The notes under the pieces are model-generated. The model had not been told where the DNA came from. It was given only the letters and a program-made list of their open reading frames with translations, and ran no database searches. From positions 258,611,368 to 258,675,367 of the forward strand of contig OY282560.1 of NCBI GenBank assembly GCA_958295665.1: a stretch of DNA of 64,000 bases. The letters run 5' to 3'. This stretch comes from Tipula vernalis. Lineage: Eukaryota; Arthropoda; Insecta; Diptera; Tipulidae. The position numbers and the translations under genes were made by a program. Shown piece by piece: positions 32,092 through 43,958 of this stretch (the stretch's first letter is position 1; each line of letters starts with the position of its first letter).

Positions 32092-34518
32092 ATGATTCTC
32101 AACGAATTAAAAGTGCCAGAATTAAAGAGGGAACTAGAGAAACGAGGTTTGGCTACTGATGGTGGTAAAGCAGCTTTACAAGCGCGACTACGTGACGCCA
32201 TGGAGAAAGAAGGGCTGGACGCGGAACATCATGATTTTGGAGAGAAAGTAACGGATGCAGCAACCATAGAGCAGAAAGCAGAAGATAAACAACCGTTGGT
32301 CGAAAAGACACAAGAACATTCTGGAAGTTTCGATTTGTCGCAGTTAATAGCTGCTATGAACCAAATGACAGGACAGATGTGTCTAATGAAACAACAAAAC
32401 GAACGACAAATGGTGAAAATTGAGCAGTCAAACCAAGAAATTAAGAATGAAATGGAACAACAAAATGTGCGACAGTTAGAGACTATAAATCAGTCAAACC
32501 AAGCAATGAAACAATCAAACGAAGAACTTCAACACCGGGTGGAGAAACAAGGAGAAGAAATTAAAAGCCAAATTACTGATGGTCATAAGAGAATAGACGA
32601 GAAACTTCTCGAATTATCTACTAACATACACGGCGAAGTAGAGAAGCTGCAAATGGAGATTCAACAGGTTGACCAAAAACTGCAAAAGGAAGTTCAACTT
32701 GTCAAAACGGAGGTTCAGCAGGTTGAAGAAAAATGCCAACGGCTCGAGAAAGAACTAACTGATATCAAGGCAAGTGGAACAACAACACAAGTGGTACAAA
32801 CCGTCCAATCAATCAAGATAAAGCCACCAACATTCGACGGAACAACATCTTTCGTCATTTTCAAATTTCAATTTGAGACGGCAGCCAATCAAAATCATTG
32901 GAACGACGAACATCGTGTCGCAGCGTTAATAGTGGCCCTTAAAGGTGAAGCAGCGGAGGCCTTACAAACAATTCCGGAAAAAGATCGCAACAGTTATCTC
33001 GAAATTATGAAGGCGCTGGATAGGAAGTACGGCAGTGACCACAAGCGTGAAATCTATCGAATGGAATTGAAAAGCCGCTACCAAAAGGGAGGAGAATCAC
33101 TTCAGGAATTTTCATCGGCAATTGAGCGATTAGTACATCTAGCACATACCAGTACGTCGGCCGATTATATGGAAAGGCTAAAAATTGACGCATTCATTGA
33201 CGGCATTCGAGATCCAGAGACACGCAAAGCGGTAATGTTGTCACCTAAATCAACCTTTGCGGAAACCGTTGCGTTTGCGTTAACCATCGAGGCTGTGCAG
33301 AACTTCACCAGACCATCAGTATTTAGGCGTCAAATGAACTCAGACAAGAACGGCAGCAGGGAGCGAATGGTACCGAAAGGCGGAAGAGGCAGGCTTAGGT
33401 GTTGGAAATGTGACAAGTTGGGTCACATTTCAATGGACTGTCGGAAAGTAATACATGGAGAGAGAAGATCGCCACCTTTTATGCGGGCAAACGCCGAACG
33501 GTCGGGACAAAGGTCTAGAAGCAGCGAGCGAAGATGTTGGGTATGTAACAGGATTGGCCACATCTCGCGAGATTGTTTGGAAGCAAGGGGAAAGCGGCAC
33601 GGATCACCAACTTCTATGAAAAGAGCACTAAGAGGAGAGCAGGGATCGGATGAACGGATGGCAACAGTCGCTAAAGTGGAAAGGTTAGAAGTCAGTTTGA
33701 AGGAACCGAAGCTGGCTTCGCCGTCTGGTTGCCCCATAACATCCATCCCTGTTACGAGTGAAGCACGAGGCGGAAGCAGCGTCACAGTTATGGGCGGTGT
33801 TGATGGGAGGAGGTGTATTATTACGCTGGATACCGGAGCAACCCACACAATTGTTCGGAAAGATTTGATCGCAGGAGCAGTGCAGCTAGTTGATGGGTTA
33901 AAATTAAGAATGGCAAATGGGGAGAGTGCAATGATTAAAGGGAAAAAGATCGTGAGCATAAGGATCGGCGAAACTCTTTTCCCACACGAAGTTCTAGTCG
34001 CAGACATTGTGGACGAGGTCATTTTGGGAACGGACTTCATGAGGATGAATGGCTTTGTGTTGGATTTTGGCCGAGGAATATTGAGTAGCGATAACATCGA
34101 GCTGAAACTTAAGTTTAACGGTACGGATACGACAGTAAGGCGAGTAACAATCAGTCATTGCGAGGAGCTGCCATCGAAATCTGAAACAATTGTTGAGGAA
34201 ACCAAAGAACACCAGGTTAAGCAGACTTTGGATAAGAAGGGCCGAGTTGTGCGAGGTAGAGTGCGAGTGTCGGGCGACTGGATGAGAACTCGATGTGCCA
34301 TACGGGCAAATGGCCAGGGATTACACGAGGGGCAATTGGTTTGGCTTCACCACTCGCAACAAAAGAAGGGGGATTTATCGGCGAAAGTGCAGCCTTTATG
34401 GACGGCACCCTACAGGACAAGAAAAGAACAAGGAGGTAAACCAATGGCGGTACATTTAGAGAGGCTGGCCCTCTACCGAGGAGGTAATTTCGGTCCTGTT
34501 CGGGACGAACAGGCTTAG
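32092..34518 (+). CDS. Gag-protease fused to the integrase tail (deleted gypsy polyprotein)
   Basis: An 808-residue open frame starts from the ATG at 32092. The N-terminus LNELKVPELKRELEKRGL with LQARLRDAM is a SAP-like helix pair. A long Gln/Glu-rich coiled coil follows, then the capsid-like region (FDGTTSFVIFKFQFE, YGSDHKREIYRMELKSRYQ). Two CCHC zinc knuckles come next (CWKCDKLGHISMDC, CWVCNRIGHISRDC) and a retropepsin with LDTGATHTIV. After HCEELPSKSETIV the frame jumps directly to the integrase C-terminal tail (EGQLVWLHHSQQKKG to VHLERLALYRGG). No stop interrupts the fusion, although catalytic RT and integrase domains are gone. Elements 2-4 have a single zinc knuckle in the equivalent place. 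Confidence 0.88.
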   Translation: MILNELKVPELKRELEKRGLATDGGKAALQARLRDAMEKEGLDAEHHDFGEKVTDAATIEQKAEDKQPLVEKTQEHSGSFDLSQLIAAMNQMTGQMCLMKQQNERQMVKIEQSNQEIKNEMEQQNVRQLETINQSNQAMKQSNEELQHRVEKQGEEIKSQITDGHKRIDEKLLELSTNIHGEVEKLQMEIQQVDQKLQKEVQLVKTEVQQVEEKCQRLEKELTDIKASGTTTQVVQTVQSIKIKPPTFDGTTSFVIFKFQFETAANQNHWNDEHRVAALIVALKGEAAEALQTIPEKDRNSYLEIMKALDRKYGSDHKREIYRMELKSRYQKGGESLQEFSSAIERLVHLAHTSTSADYMERLKIDAFIDGIRDPETRKAVMLSPKSTFAETVAFALTIEAVQNFTRPSVFRRQMNSDKNGSRERMVPKGGRGRLRCWKCDKLGHISMDCRKVIHGERRSPPFMRANAERSGQRSRSSERRCWVCNRIGHISRDCLEARGKRHGSPTSMKRALRGEQGSDERMATVAKVERLEVSLKEPKLASPSGCPITSIPVTSEARGGSSVTVMGGVDGRRCIITLDTGATHTIVRKDLIAGAVQLVDGLKLRMANGESAMIKGKKIVSIRIGETLFPHEVLVADIVDEVILGTDFMRMNGFVLDFGRGILSSDNIELKLKFNGTDTTVRRVTISHCEELPSKSETIVEETKEHQVKQTLDKKGRVVRGRVRVSGDWMRTRCAIRANGQGLHEGQLVWLHHSQQKKGDLSAKVQPLWTAPYRTRKEQGGKPMAVHLERLALYRGGNFGPVRDEQA

Positions 34519-34529
34519 GTGAGGGGTAG

Positions 34530-35214
<685 letters not shown>

Positions 35215-35316
35215 ACCCACTGGTCTTATGGATTGACAGATCTGACCTGAGCAAATTTAAAAACAATAAACAAACAAACAAACTTTTTATAATATTGACA
35301 CTCCCAAAAAACCAAA

Positions 35317-36110
35317 TCGCTAGAGATGGTTGCTGGGCGTGGTCGCAATCGAAAGCTGAACAAATGTCAAATATATCGAATAGTGATGGAAATAAAACAG
35401 AATCGAAAGCTTAGTGCTCCAGCGCCAAAGTTTATCAACGCGAAAAAGGAGCAATAAAACCTCAAACAATATGCAATATTTTGCATAAACAAGAGCATCT
35501 TCGATGTGCTACACGCAAGAAATGTATTTGCCGACAAAAAAAAATATTAAAAGCGCTTGGAATATATGAGTGAGCCCGAAAAGTTCTAGGAAAATGTTAT
35601 TTTCTCGAACCAAAGTAAATTTAACGTTTTTGGGTCAGATGGGCGAGCTATGGTGTGGCGTAAACCTAACACAGAACTTGAGTAAAACATGGTGGCAAAA
35701 GTATAACGGTTTGGGGAGCTTTTAGCTGAAGGGGATGTATGACATGTGACCTTCATTGAAACCATAATGAACTGGTATTTGGATATTTTGAAGGATAATT
35801 TGTTAATAAGTGCTGAGAAATTGGGACATGGACAAGATTTTCGCTCCGTATATGACAATGACCCGAAGCATTCGTCAAAGCTGATCAAGGAATGATTATT
35901 GTACAATGTAAAGTGAACACTACCTCATTTTCCCCAGCCACCAGATCTTAACCCTATTGATAATTTATTCCATTATTTAGAGCGAAATATCCGTGAACAC
36001 TAAATTAGCGTAAGGAACAATTAAAACGGGTCATTGTGGAGGTATGAGCCAAAAATTCCCCCAGAAATAATTTGGAAGTTGGCTTTCGCAATGAAAAGAA
36101 GATTGCAAAG
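35317..36110 (+). pseudogene. Tc1-type transposase, decayed
   Basis: The + strand shows the Tc1 DD34E catalytic core in pieces: FNVFGSDGRAMVWRKPNTEL, then ILKDNLLISAEKLG, YDNDPKHSSKLIKE and FPQPPDLNPIDNLFHYLER. Stops interrupt these blocks (for example after NTELE and before LLYNVK). The N-terminal HTH part (before about 35520) is poorly preserved. No terminal inverted repeats were assigned. Confidence 0.75.
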
Positions 36111-36538
36111 TGTTATTGCATGAATAGGTTACAACACCAAATATTATACCTAACTTTTGTACGAAATTCCCTCAACTTCTTTGTGTGTACGGAACATTAT
36201 TTGCCATCGTTTAGGCGGTTTAAATAGTAAATCATATCAAACGTGAAAGTAAATTAATTATTATAATTTGAGTTTTAAAAAATTAAAACTGAATTTTTTG
36301 AATGATATTCATGATGTGTAATTGTTTTTTTTATCAATGTTTTCTTAACCGAGTGCTGTACGGCCAATTTTTTGATACAGTCTAGCAGTGAATAGCTAGA
36401 TTCAAAAACAATTTTGTGTGTAGCTTCACTCTAGTAACTAGTTTATGCACTAATTTGTATATTTGATTTGTTGTTGTATTTCATATTTGAATCTTATACA
36501 CAAATTATGAATGTGGAAAATTTACAGTGCAACTTAGG
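36111..36538. other. Non-coding interval
   Basis: AT-rich sequence between the Tc1 remnant and the truncated end of gypsy element 2. Nothing recognised. Confidence 0.3.
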
Positions 36539-38020
36539 CTAACATTTGTATGTCGATGGATATTTGTTTTTATAAAAAGAAAAAATTTGTGTCAAATTTA
36601 AGAGTGGGCACTGCCCACGTTGCCCAATATGACCGACCGCGCCTGCTTCTTGCCTAGCCAACGCCTGCTCCCCGCTTGGTCGTCGCTGCATAGGAGATGG
36701 TGATCTTCCCCTTTTTCTTCTTAATTCCCAGCAGTCGCGAGAGATGTGACCGACCTTATCACACGCCCAACATTTGATTTTGCCGCTTCCACCTCGGTAT
36801 CTTGGTGTTGACCGCTCGTTGTTTATGCTTGTATCGATTTCTACTCGGCGTATTTTCATTGACGGTTTGGTGATGGCTTGTGCAGTTTCATTTGTTAACG
36901 CACAAGCGATGGTTTCCGCAAAGGTTGCTTTAGGTGACAACATCACCGCCCCGCGTGTCTCTGGATCTCGAATGCCGTCAATGAATGCGTCAATTTTTAG
37001 CCTTTCCATATAATCGGCCGATGTACTGGTATGTGCTAGATGTACTAATCGCTCGATTGCCGATGAAAATTCCTGTAGCGATTCTCCTCCCTTTTGATAG
37101 CGGCTTTTCAATTCCATACGAAAGATTTCCCGCTTGTGGTCACTGCCGTACTTCCGATCCAGCGCCTTCATAATTTCGAGATAACTGTTGCGATCTTTTT
37201 CCGGAATTGTTTGTAAGGCCTCCGCTGCTTCACCTTTAAGGGCCACTATTAACGCTGCGACAAGATGTTCATCATTCCAACGGTTTTGATTGGCTGCCGT
37301 TTCAAATTGAAATTTGAAAATGCCGAAAGATGTTGTACCGTCGAAGTTTGGTGGTTTTAACTTAACTGATTGAACGGTTTGTACCACTTGCGTCGTAGTT
37401 TCACTTGCTCTGACATCAATCAGCTCTTTCTCTAGACGTTGAAACTTTTCTTCAACCTGTTGAATCTCCGTCTTAAATTCAGTTCTAACATGTTGAATTT
37501 CTGATTGTAAATCCGTCTGCAATTTCTCTATTTCACCATGAACATTTATAGATAGTTCTAAAATTTTCTCGTCCATTTTCTTTTGACCTTCGGCAATTTC
37601 CCCCATCTGACGCTCTATAATTTGGTTTGACTCCTTAATTTCGCCCAACTGTTGTTTCATTTCGTGTTGTATTTCCTGGTTAGACTGCTCAATTTTCACC
37701 ATTTGTCGTTCGTTTTGTTGTTTCATTAGACACATCTGTCCTGTCATTTGGTTCATAGCAGCTATTAACTGCGACAAATCGAAACTTCCAGAATGTTCTT
37801 GTGTCTTTTCGACCAACGGTTGTTTATCTTCTGCTTTCTGCTCTATGGTTGCTGCATCCGTTACTTTCTCTCCGAAATCATGATGTTCCGCGTCCAGCCC
37901 TTCGTTCTGCATGGCCTCACGTAGTCGCGCTTGTAAAGCTGCTTTAGTACCATCAGTAGCCAAACCCCGTTTCTCTAGTTCTCTTTTTAATTCTGGAACT
38001 TTTAATTCGTTGAGAATCAT
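36539..38020 (-). pseudogene. Gypsy gag (element 2), C-terminus replaced
   Basis: The ATG is at 38020, seven codons inside the open frame. It encodes the SAP-like N-terminus, coiled coil, capsid-like core and one zinc knuckle (CWACDKVGHISRDC). The final ~35 residues after LARQE come from non-element DNA downstream of the break. Gag is otherwise open. Protease and pol are missing. Confidence 0.8.
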
Positions 38021-38506
38021 TTTCTTTATCTTTTTATTCACAATCCCACCGCTGTCACCAAATTGTTACGATTTTGCCTTGTCAATCAAGGTTCGTATCA
38101 CTGGATTGTGAATAATACAAACTCAATTCAATTTATCACCAACGAATTTATTTATTTCACAAAATTTATTACAACACAGTTTATCAATAAAAATTCACAA
38201 AATCACTTTATATAAATTATTCTTAAATTTTACTGATCACTTTTACTTTATTTATCGCACTACAACACTTTTTAAATCACTTTTTAATTCCTTTTAATCT
38301 TTATACTATCGCGTACCAAATATTACTGATCCAATTCGATTTCGTTCGCCTTTTTATATACACAAACCAAACTTCTAGAAAGCTCATGATTTTTCTAGTT
38401 AGAATAGTGTATAACAATTGTATCATGGAAAATTCCATTTAGAACAGTTTAACATTGAGCTATTAATTTTAACTTATTCTATTACACACTAGGTGTCACC
38501 GTCACA
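36539..38506 (-). mobile_element. Ty3/gypsy element 2, 3'-truncated (5' LTR plus gag)
   Basis: The 5' LTR is 38064-38506 (443 bp) on the minus strand, followed by gag. Similarity to elements 3 and 4 stops at about 36645, in the last codons of gag. No pol or 3' LTR remains, so the copy is broken. Confidence 0.85.
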
Positions 38507-38970
38507 CTAATAATATTGTTACGTTTTTGCCTTGTCAATCAAGGTTCGTATCACTGGATTGTGAATAATACAAAATCAATTCAATTTATCACCAACGAAT
38601 TTATTTATTTCACAAAATTTATTACAACACAGTTTATCAATCCAAATTCACAAAATCACTTTATATAAATTATTCTCAAATTTTACTAATCACTTTTACT
38701 TTTTATTTCGCACAAAAACACTTTTTAAATCACTTTTTAATTCCTTTTTAATCTTTATACTATCGCTTACCAAATATTACTGATCCAATTCGATTTCGTT
38801 CGCCTTTTTATATACACAAACCAAACCTCTAGAAAGCTCATGATTTTTCTAGTTAGAATAGTGTATAACAATTGTATCATGGAAAATTCCATTTAGAACA
38901 GTTTAACATTGAGCTACTAATTTTAACTTATTCTATTACACACTAGGTGTCACCGTCACACTACCCCCAC

Positions 38971-41900
38971 CTAAGCCTGTTCGTCCCGAACAGGACCCAA
39001 ATCACCTCCTCTGTATAGAGCTAGCCTCTCCAAATGCACCACCTTTGGTTTACCTCGATGTCCCTTTCGTATCCGATAAACCACGTCGTTCATCCTTGTG
39101 ATGACAGTATAAGGCCCTTCCCATGCTGGTTGCAGCTTCGGTGATAATCCCTTTTTCCGTTGCGGGTTGTGAAGCCATACTAATTGCCCTTCCTGGAAGC
39201 CCTGGTTATTTGCTCGTATGTCATATCGAGCCTTCATCCGGTCACTTGACATCCGTATTTTCTCCCGAACAAATTGATGAATCTCATTAAGTTCCTCTTT
39301 CATTCGGTCTACGTAATCTTGTCCACATAAAGCCGATGATGGTACAGCCCCAAACTTTAGATCTCCAGGTAACCGTAGATTATCTCCAAATAACGTTTTA
39401 GCTGGTGTCATTCCGGTTGTGTCATGTATAGCTGATCGATAGGCCATCAGAAACATCGGTATATGTCGATCCCAGTTGCGTTGGTTTTTCTCAATGACCT
39501 TTGCTAGATATTCCTCCAATGTACCATTGAATCTTTCCACCATACCGTCAGACTGTGGATGCAAAGGCGTTGTTCTCGTTTTATTTATACCGAGCATCTG
39601 GCATATTTCTTGAAACATCACCGATTCAAAATTCCGTCCTTGATCGGTATGAATCTCCATCGGCACTCCAAATCTGCTAATCCAATTGTTTACCACGGCA
39701 TCAGCTATTGTTGTCGTCTCCTGATTGGGAATGGGGTACACCTCCGGCCATTTGCTGAAATAATCCATGATTACTAGCACATATTTGTTGCCGCTCTCAG
39801 TGGTGGGAAATGGGCCCGCTACATCCATTGCAATTCTTTCGAATGGTGCTCCAACGTTATATTGCTTCATGGTTCCACGACTTTTGCGTGCGGGTCCCTT
39901 CACCGCCGCACATTGGTCACATTTTTGGCACCATTCTATCACAGACTGCCTACATCCTGCCCAGTAGAATCGTTGACGTATCTTTGCTAGAGTTTTATTA
40001 ATTCCAAGGTGGCCCCCACTTGCTCCTCCATGATACTCATTCAGAATTTCTACAATCCGGCACATTGGTATCACCAGCAACATTTGCTTCACTTTGCCAT
40101 CCGTGCTTTCCCACAATCGTTTTAAACAGCCATTCTCAAGACGGAGGCTATCCCATTGAGCCCAATAAGCCTTGACAATGGGAGTTTTGTCCGCGATCTC
40201 GCTCCAAGTTGGCCGGTGTTCCTTTTCCTTCCAATCCATTATAACTGATAAATCCGTATCATCCAATTGCTCTTTCCTGATCATTTCGTCGGTCCACTCC
40301 TCATCAGGCAGCACTTGCGTAAGCCTAACGTCGATGATGCCTTCCTTTGCTTCAACATGGCCACAATGTTTACATTCTACTGGACACGGCCGTCTTGATA
40401 ATGCGTCGGCATTTCTGTGTGCACTTCCCTTCCGATGTTCAATTTGGAAATCGTAGCTTTGAAGACGTTCGATCCAGCGTGCTACCTGTCCCTCTGGATT
40501 CTTAAATTGTAACAGCCACCGTAAAGCGCCGTGATCTGTCCGTAAATGGAATTTTTGGCCATAAAGATACTTATGGAAATGCTTGACACACTCCACTATA
40601 GCCAACAATTCTTTCCGTGTCACGCAGTAATTACGCTCCGGTTTTGATAATGTTTTGGAGAAGTACGCAATAACTCTTTCTTGACCATTAATTTTCTGTG
40701 ATAACACACCTCCTATACCGTCATTACTTGCATCGGTGTCCAAAATAAATTTCACGTTGGGTATAGGGTACGCGAGGATTGGCGCGGCACACAACCGTCT
40801 CCTTAGTTCCACGAATGCTTCTTCCTGGTCATTCTTCCATTCGAATGCCTTGTTCTTCCTGGTCAACTCGTGTAAACTCTTGGCGATGTTGGCGAATCCT
40901 GGCACGAAGCGTCTATAATAGGTGCACAATCCGAGAAAGCTTCGTAATTCATGTAAATTTTTAGGTCTTGGCCAGTTCTTAACCGCTGCGATCTTTTCTT
41001 CGTCGGTGTGAATTCCATTAATCGTTACGAGATGACCCAAATATTTGACTTCAGTTCTGAACAGCTTACACTTCTTTGGACTTAACTTCAATCCGGCAGC
41101 CTGTATCCGATCCAAAACTTCCGCCAAGTTCTTTAGATGCTCGTCAAAATCCCTCCCCATAACGATGATGTCGTCCAGATATATTAGGCAAGTCTTCCAA
41201 TGTAATCCCTTTAACACGCGCTCCATTAATCGTTCAAAAGTCGCAGGGGCATTACATAATCCGAACGGCATAACATTAAATTGCCAAAGTCCGTTACCCA
41301 CACTGAACGCTGTTTTCTCGCGATCTTCCTCATGGACTTCCACCTGCCAATAGCCGCTTTGTAGATCTAATGTCGAAAATATTTGAGCACCCGATAATGT
41401 GTCTAACGTGTCATCGATCCTTGGCAGTGGGTAGCTATCTTTTTTCGTCACAGCATTGAGTTTTCGGTAATCAACGCAAAATCTCATGCTACCGTCCTTC
41501 TTCTCGACCAATACTACCGGTGAACTCCATGGGCTATTAGATGGTTCAATTACTCCTGCTGCCTGCATATCTGTTACCATTCGATTGACTTCTTGTTGTT
41601 TTGCCAAAGGTAGTCTCCTGGGTGGTTGACGAATTGGCATCTCTGCTCCCGTATCAATGCGGTGCTTTACCATTGAGGTCCTTCCGTTATTATCCGATGT
41701 ACTGCAGAATATGGACGTGTACCGTTTGAGTAGTTGATGTGCAGAATTTTTCTGTGCCTCGGTAAGATCTTCGGTCCATTTCTGCATAAGTTGTTCTACC
41801 ATTTCTTTCTGCCCTTGCATGTCGGCTTTTTCAACCGGACTTCTCTGTTCACACTTTACTATAGTTGAAACCTCGTTACATTTTCCGATGACTGTCCCTT

Positions 41901-42621
41901 TCTTGATGGTTTTCGTCTTATCCGAGAGATTTAGAGTCCTAATTGGTACTCTATAGTCGTTGTCTGGTTTAACTAGGGCTTTCCCGATTATAATTTCCTT
42001 GGCTCCGTTCTCCTCTTCGTTAGCTTCCACAACCCACAACCTGGGTGACCCAGAACCTCCCTCCAATTTTCCCCATAGGATCGTCTCCGAATTCGGTGGC
42101 AGCTTCTCCCGATGATCAATAATAATTCGCCTGATAGTTGCTCCGGCACTGCTAGATTGAAGTGGCAACTCGATGTTATCGTAACTTAAAACTCCTCGTC
42201 CAACATCCACCACGAAGCCATTTGCCCTCATGAAGTCCATCCCCATTATGACTTCATCCACAATATCTGCAATCAGCACTTCGTGTTGGAAAAGAGTTCT
42301 CCCGATTTTTATTTTCACGATCTTTTTGCCTTTTATTATTGAACTATCTCCAGTTGCTGTTTGTAACTTCAATCCATTAGCTGGTTGTACACCTCCATCG
42401 ATCAGATCTTTACGGACAATCGTGCGATTTGCTCCCGTATCCAGAGTGATGATGCAATCCGTGCCATCAATATCGCCTTTGATTGTTAAGCTGTCACCGC
42501 CTCTTGCTACTTTTGAAACGCGGATGGAGGTTATGGGGCAATCGGTTGTGGGAGTCAGCTTCTGCCCCTTTAAGCTGACTCGTTGTAGTTTAACGGCTCC
42601 GCCGTCATTTGGCCTTCTTGC
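38971..42621 (-). CDS. Gypsy Pol polyprotein (element 3), intact
   Basis: The frame is open for about 1,216 codons and overlaps the end of gag by about 50 bases in the -1 frame, so expression probably uses programmed -1 frameshifting. Domain order: retropepsin (LDTGANRTIV), reverse transcriptase (LPRIDDTLDTLSGAQIFSTL, MPFGLCNAPATFERLME, catalytic YLDDIIVMG), RNase H (LDTDASNDGIGGVL, RTDHGALRWLL). Integrase follows with an HHCC zinc site (GHLGINKTL...CQKCDQC) and the DDE core (AMDVAGPFP, EIHTDQGRNFES, MVERFNGTLEEYL). The C-terminal tail ends VHLERLALYRGG. No env follows. I see no inactivating change. Confidence 0.9.
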   Translation of the reverse strand, partial: ARRPNDGGAVKLQRVSLKGQKLTPTTDCPITSIRVSKVARGGDSLTIKGDIDGTDCIITLDTGANRTIVRKDLIDGGVQPANGLKLQTATGDSSIIKGKKIVKIKIGRTLFQHEVLIADIVDEVIMGMDFMRANGFVVDVGRGVLSYDNIELPLQSSSAGATIRRIIIDHREKLPPNSETILWGKLEGGSGSPRLWVVEANEEENGAKEIIIGKALVKPDNDYRVPIRTLNLSDKTKTIKKGTVIGKCNEVSTIVKCEQRSPVEKADMQGQKEMVEQLMQKWTEDLTEAQKNSAHQLLKRYTSIFCSTSDNNGRTSMVKHRIDTGAEMPIRQPPRRLPLAKQQEVNRMVTDMQAAGVIEPSNSPWSSPVVLVEKKDGSMRFCVDYRKLNAVTKKDSYPLPRIDDTLDTLSGAQIFSTLDLQSGYWQVEVHEEDREKTAFSVGNGLWQFNVMPFGLCNAPATFERLMERVLKGLHWKTCLIYLDDIIVMGRDFDEHLKNLAEVLDRIQAAGLKLSPKKCKLFRTEVKYLGHLVTINGIHTDEEKIAAVKNWPRPKNLHELRSFLGLCTYYRRFVPGFANIAKSLHELTRKNKAFEWKNDQEEAFVELRRRLCAAPILAYPIPNVKFILDTDASNDGIGGVLSQKINGQERVIAYFSKTLSKPERNYCVTRKELLAIVECVKHFHKYLYGQKFHLRTDHGALRWLLQFKNPEGQVARWIERLQSYDFQIEHRKGSAHRNADALSRRPCPVECKHCGHVEAKEGIIDVRLTQVLPDEEWTDEMIRKEQLDDTDLSVIMDWKEKEHRPTWSEIADKTPIVKAYWAQWDSLRLENGCLKRLWESTDGKVKQMLLVIPMCRIVEILNEYHGGASGGHLGINKTLAKIRQRFYWAGCRQSVIEWCQKCDQCAAVKGPARKSRGTMKQYNVGAPFERIAMDVAGPFPTTESGNKYVLVIMDYFSKWPEVYPIPNQETTTIADAVVNNWISRFGVPMEIHTDQGRNFESVMFQEICQMLGINKTRTTPLHPQSDGMVERFNGTLEEYLAKVIEKNQRNWDRHIPMFLMAYRSAIHDTTGMTPAKTLFGDNLRLPGDLKFGAVPSSALCGQDYVDRMKEELNEIHQFVREKIRMSSDRMKARYDIRANNQGFQEGQLVWLHNPQRKKGLSPKLQPAWEGPYTVITRMNDVVYRIRKGHRGKPKVVHLERLALYRGGDLGPVRDEQA

Positions 42622-43958
42622 CTAGCCAACGCCTGCTCTCCGCTTGGTCGTCGCTGCATAGGAGATGGTGATCTTCCCCTTTTTCTTCTTAATTCCCAGC
42701 AGTCGCGAGAGATGTGACCGACCTTATCACATGCCCAACATCTGATTTTGCCGCTTCCATCTCGGTATCTTGGTGTTGCCCGCTCGTTGTTTATGCTTGT
42801 ATCGATTTCTACTCGGCGTATTTTCATTGACGGTTTGGTGATGGCTTGTGCAGTTTCATTTGTTAACGCACAAGCGATGGTTTCCGCAAAGGTTGCTTTA
42901 GGTGACAACATCACCGCCCTGCGTGTCTCTGGATCTCGAATGCCGTCAATGAATGCGTCAATTTTTAGTCTTTCCATATAATCAGCCGATGTACTGGTAT
43001 GTGCTAGATGTACTAGCCGCTCGATTGCCGATGAAAATTCCTGAAGTGATTCTCCTCCCTTTTGGTAGCGGCTTTTCAATTCCATTCGATAAATTTCTCG
43101 CTTGTGATCACTGCCGTACTTCCTATCCAGCGCCTTCATAATTTCGAGATAACTGTTGCGATCTTTTTCCGGAATTGTTTGTAAGGCCTCCGCAGCTTCA
43201 CCTTTAAGGGCCACTATTAACGCTGCGACAAGATGTTCATCATTCCAATGGTTTTGATTAGCTGCCGTTTCAAATTGAAATTTGAAAATGCCGAAAGATG
43301 TTGTACCGTCGAAGTTTGGTGGTTTTAACTTAACTGATTGAATGGTTTGTACCACTTGTGTTGTTGTTCCACTTGCCTTGATATCAGTTAGCTCTTTCCC
43401 GAGACGTTGAACCTCTGCTTGTAATTTTTCTTCGACCTGCTGAACCTTCGTTTCAAATTTTTCGTCAACGTTTTGAATCTCCATTTGCAGCTTCTCCACT
43501 TCGCCGTGAATGTTAGTAGATAATTCGAGAAGTTTCTCGTCCATTCTCTTTTGACCATCTATAATTTGGTCTTTAATTTCCTCTCCTTGTTGTTTCATTT
43601 CATTCTTAATTTCTTGGTTTGACTGCTCAATTTTCACCATTTGTCGTTCGTTTTGTTGTTTCATGAGACACATCTGTCCTGTCATTTGGTTCATAGCAGC
43701 TATTAACTGCGACAAATCGAAACTTCCAGAATGTTCTTGTGTCTTTTCGACCAACGGTTGTTTATCTTCTGCTTTCTGCTCTATGGTTGCTGCATCCGTT
43801 ACTTTCTCTCCAAAATCATAATGTTCCGCGTCCAGCCCTTCGTTCTGCATGGCCTCACGTAGTCGCGCTTGTAAAGCTGCTTTAGTACCATCAGTAGCCA
43901 AACCCCGTTTCTCTAGTTCTCTTTTTAATTCTGGAACTTTTAATTCGTTGAGAATCAT
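42570..43958 (-). CDS. Gypsy Gag (element 3), intact
   Basis: 462 residues from the ATG at 43958. SAP-like N-terminus, Gln/Glu-rich coiled coil, capsid-like core (FDGTTSFGIFKFQFE) and a single CCHC knuckle (CWACDKVGHISRDC), ending NYNESA. The stop at 42570 lies inside the overlap with pol. No obvious canonical slippery heptamer was found. Confidence 0.87.
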   Translation of the reverse strand: MILNELKVPELKRELEKRGLATDGTKAALQARLREAMQNEGLDAEHYDFGEKVTDAATIEQKAEDKQPLVEKTQEHSGSFDLSQLIAAMNQMTGQMCLMKQQNERQMVKIEQSNQEIKNEMKQQGEEIKDQIIDGQKRMDEKLLELSTNIHGEVEKLQMEIQNVDEKFETKVQQVEEKLQAEVQRLGKELTDIKASGTTTQVVQTIQSVKLKPPNFDGTTSFGIFKFQFETAANQNHWNDEHLVAALIVALKGEAAEALQTIPEKDRNSYLEIMKALDRKYGSDHKREIYRMELKSRYQKGGESLQEFSSAIERLVHLAHTSTSADYMERLKIDAFIDGIRDPETRRAVMLSPKATFAETIACALTNETAQAITKPSMKIRRVEIDTSINNERATPRYRDGSGKIRCWACDKVGHISRDCWELRRKRGRSPSPMQRRPSGEQALARQEGQMTAEPLNYNESA

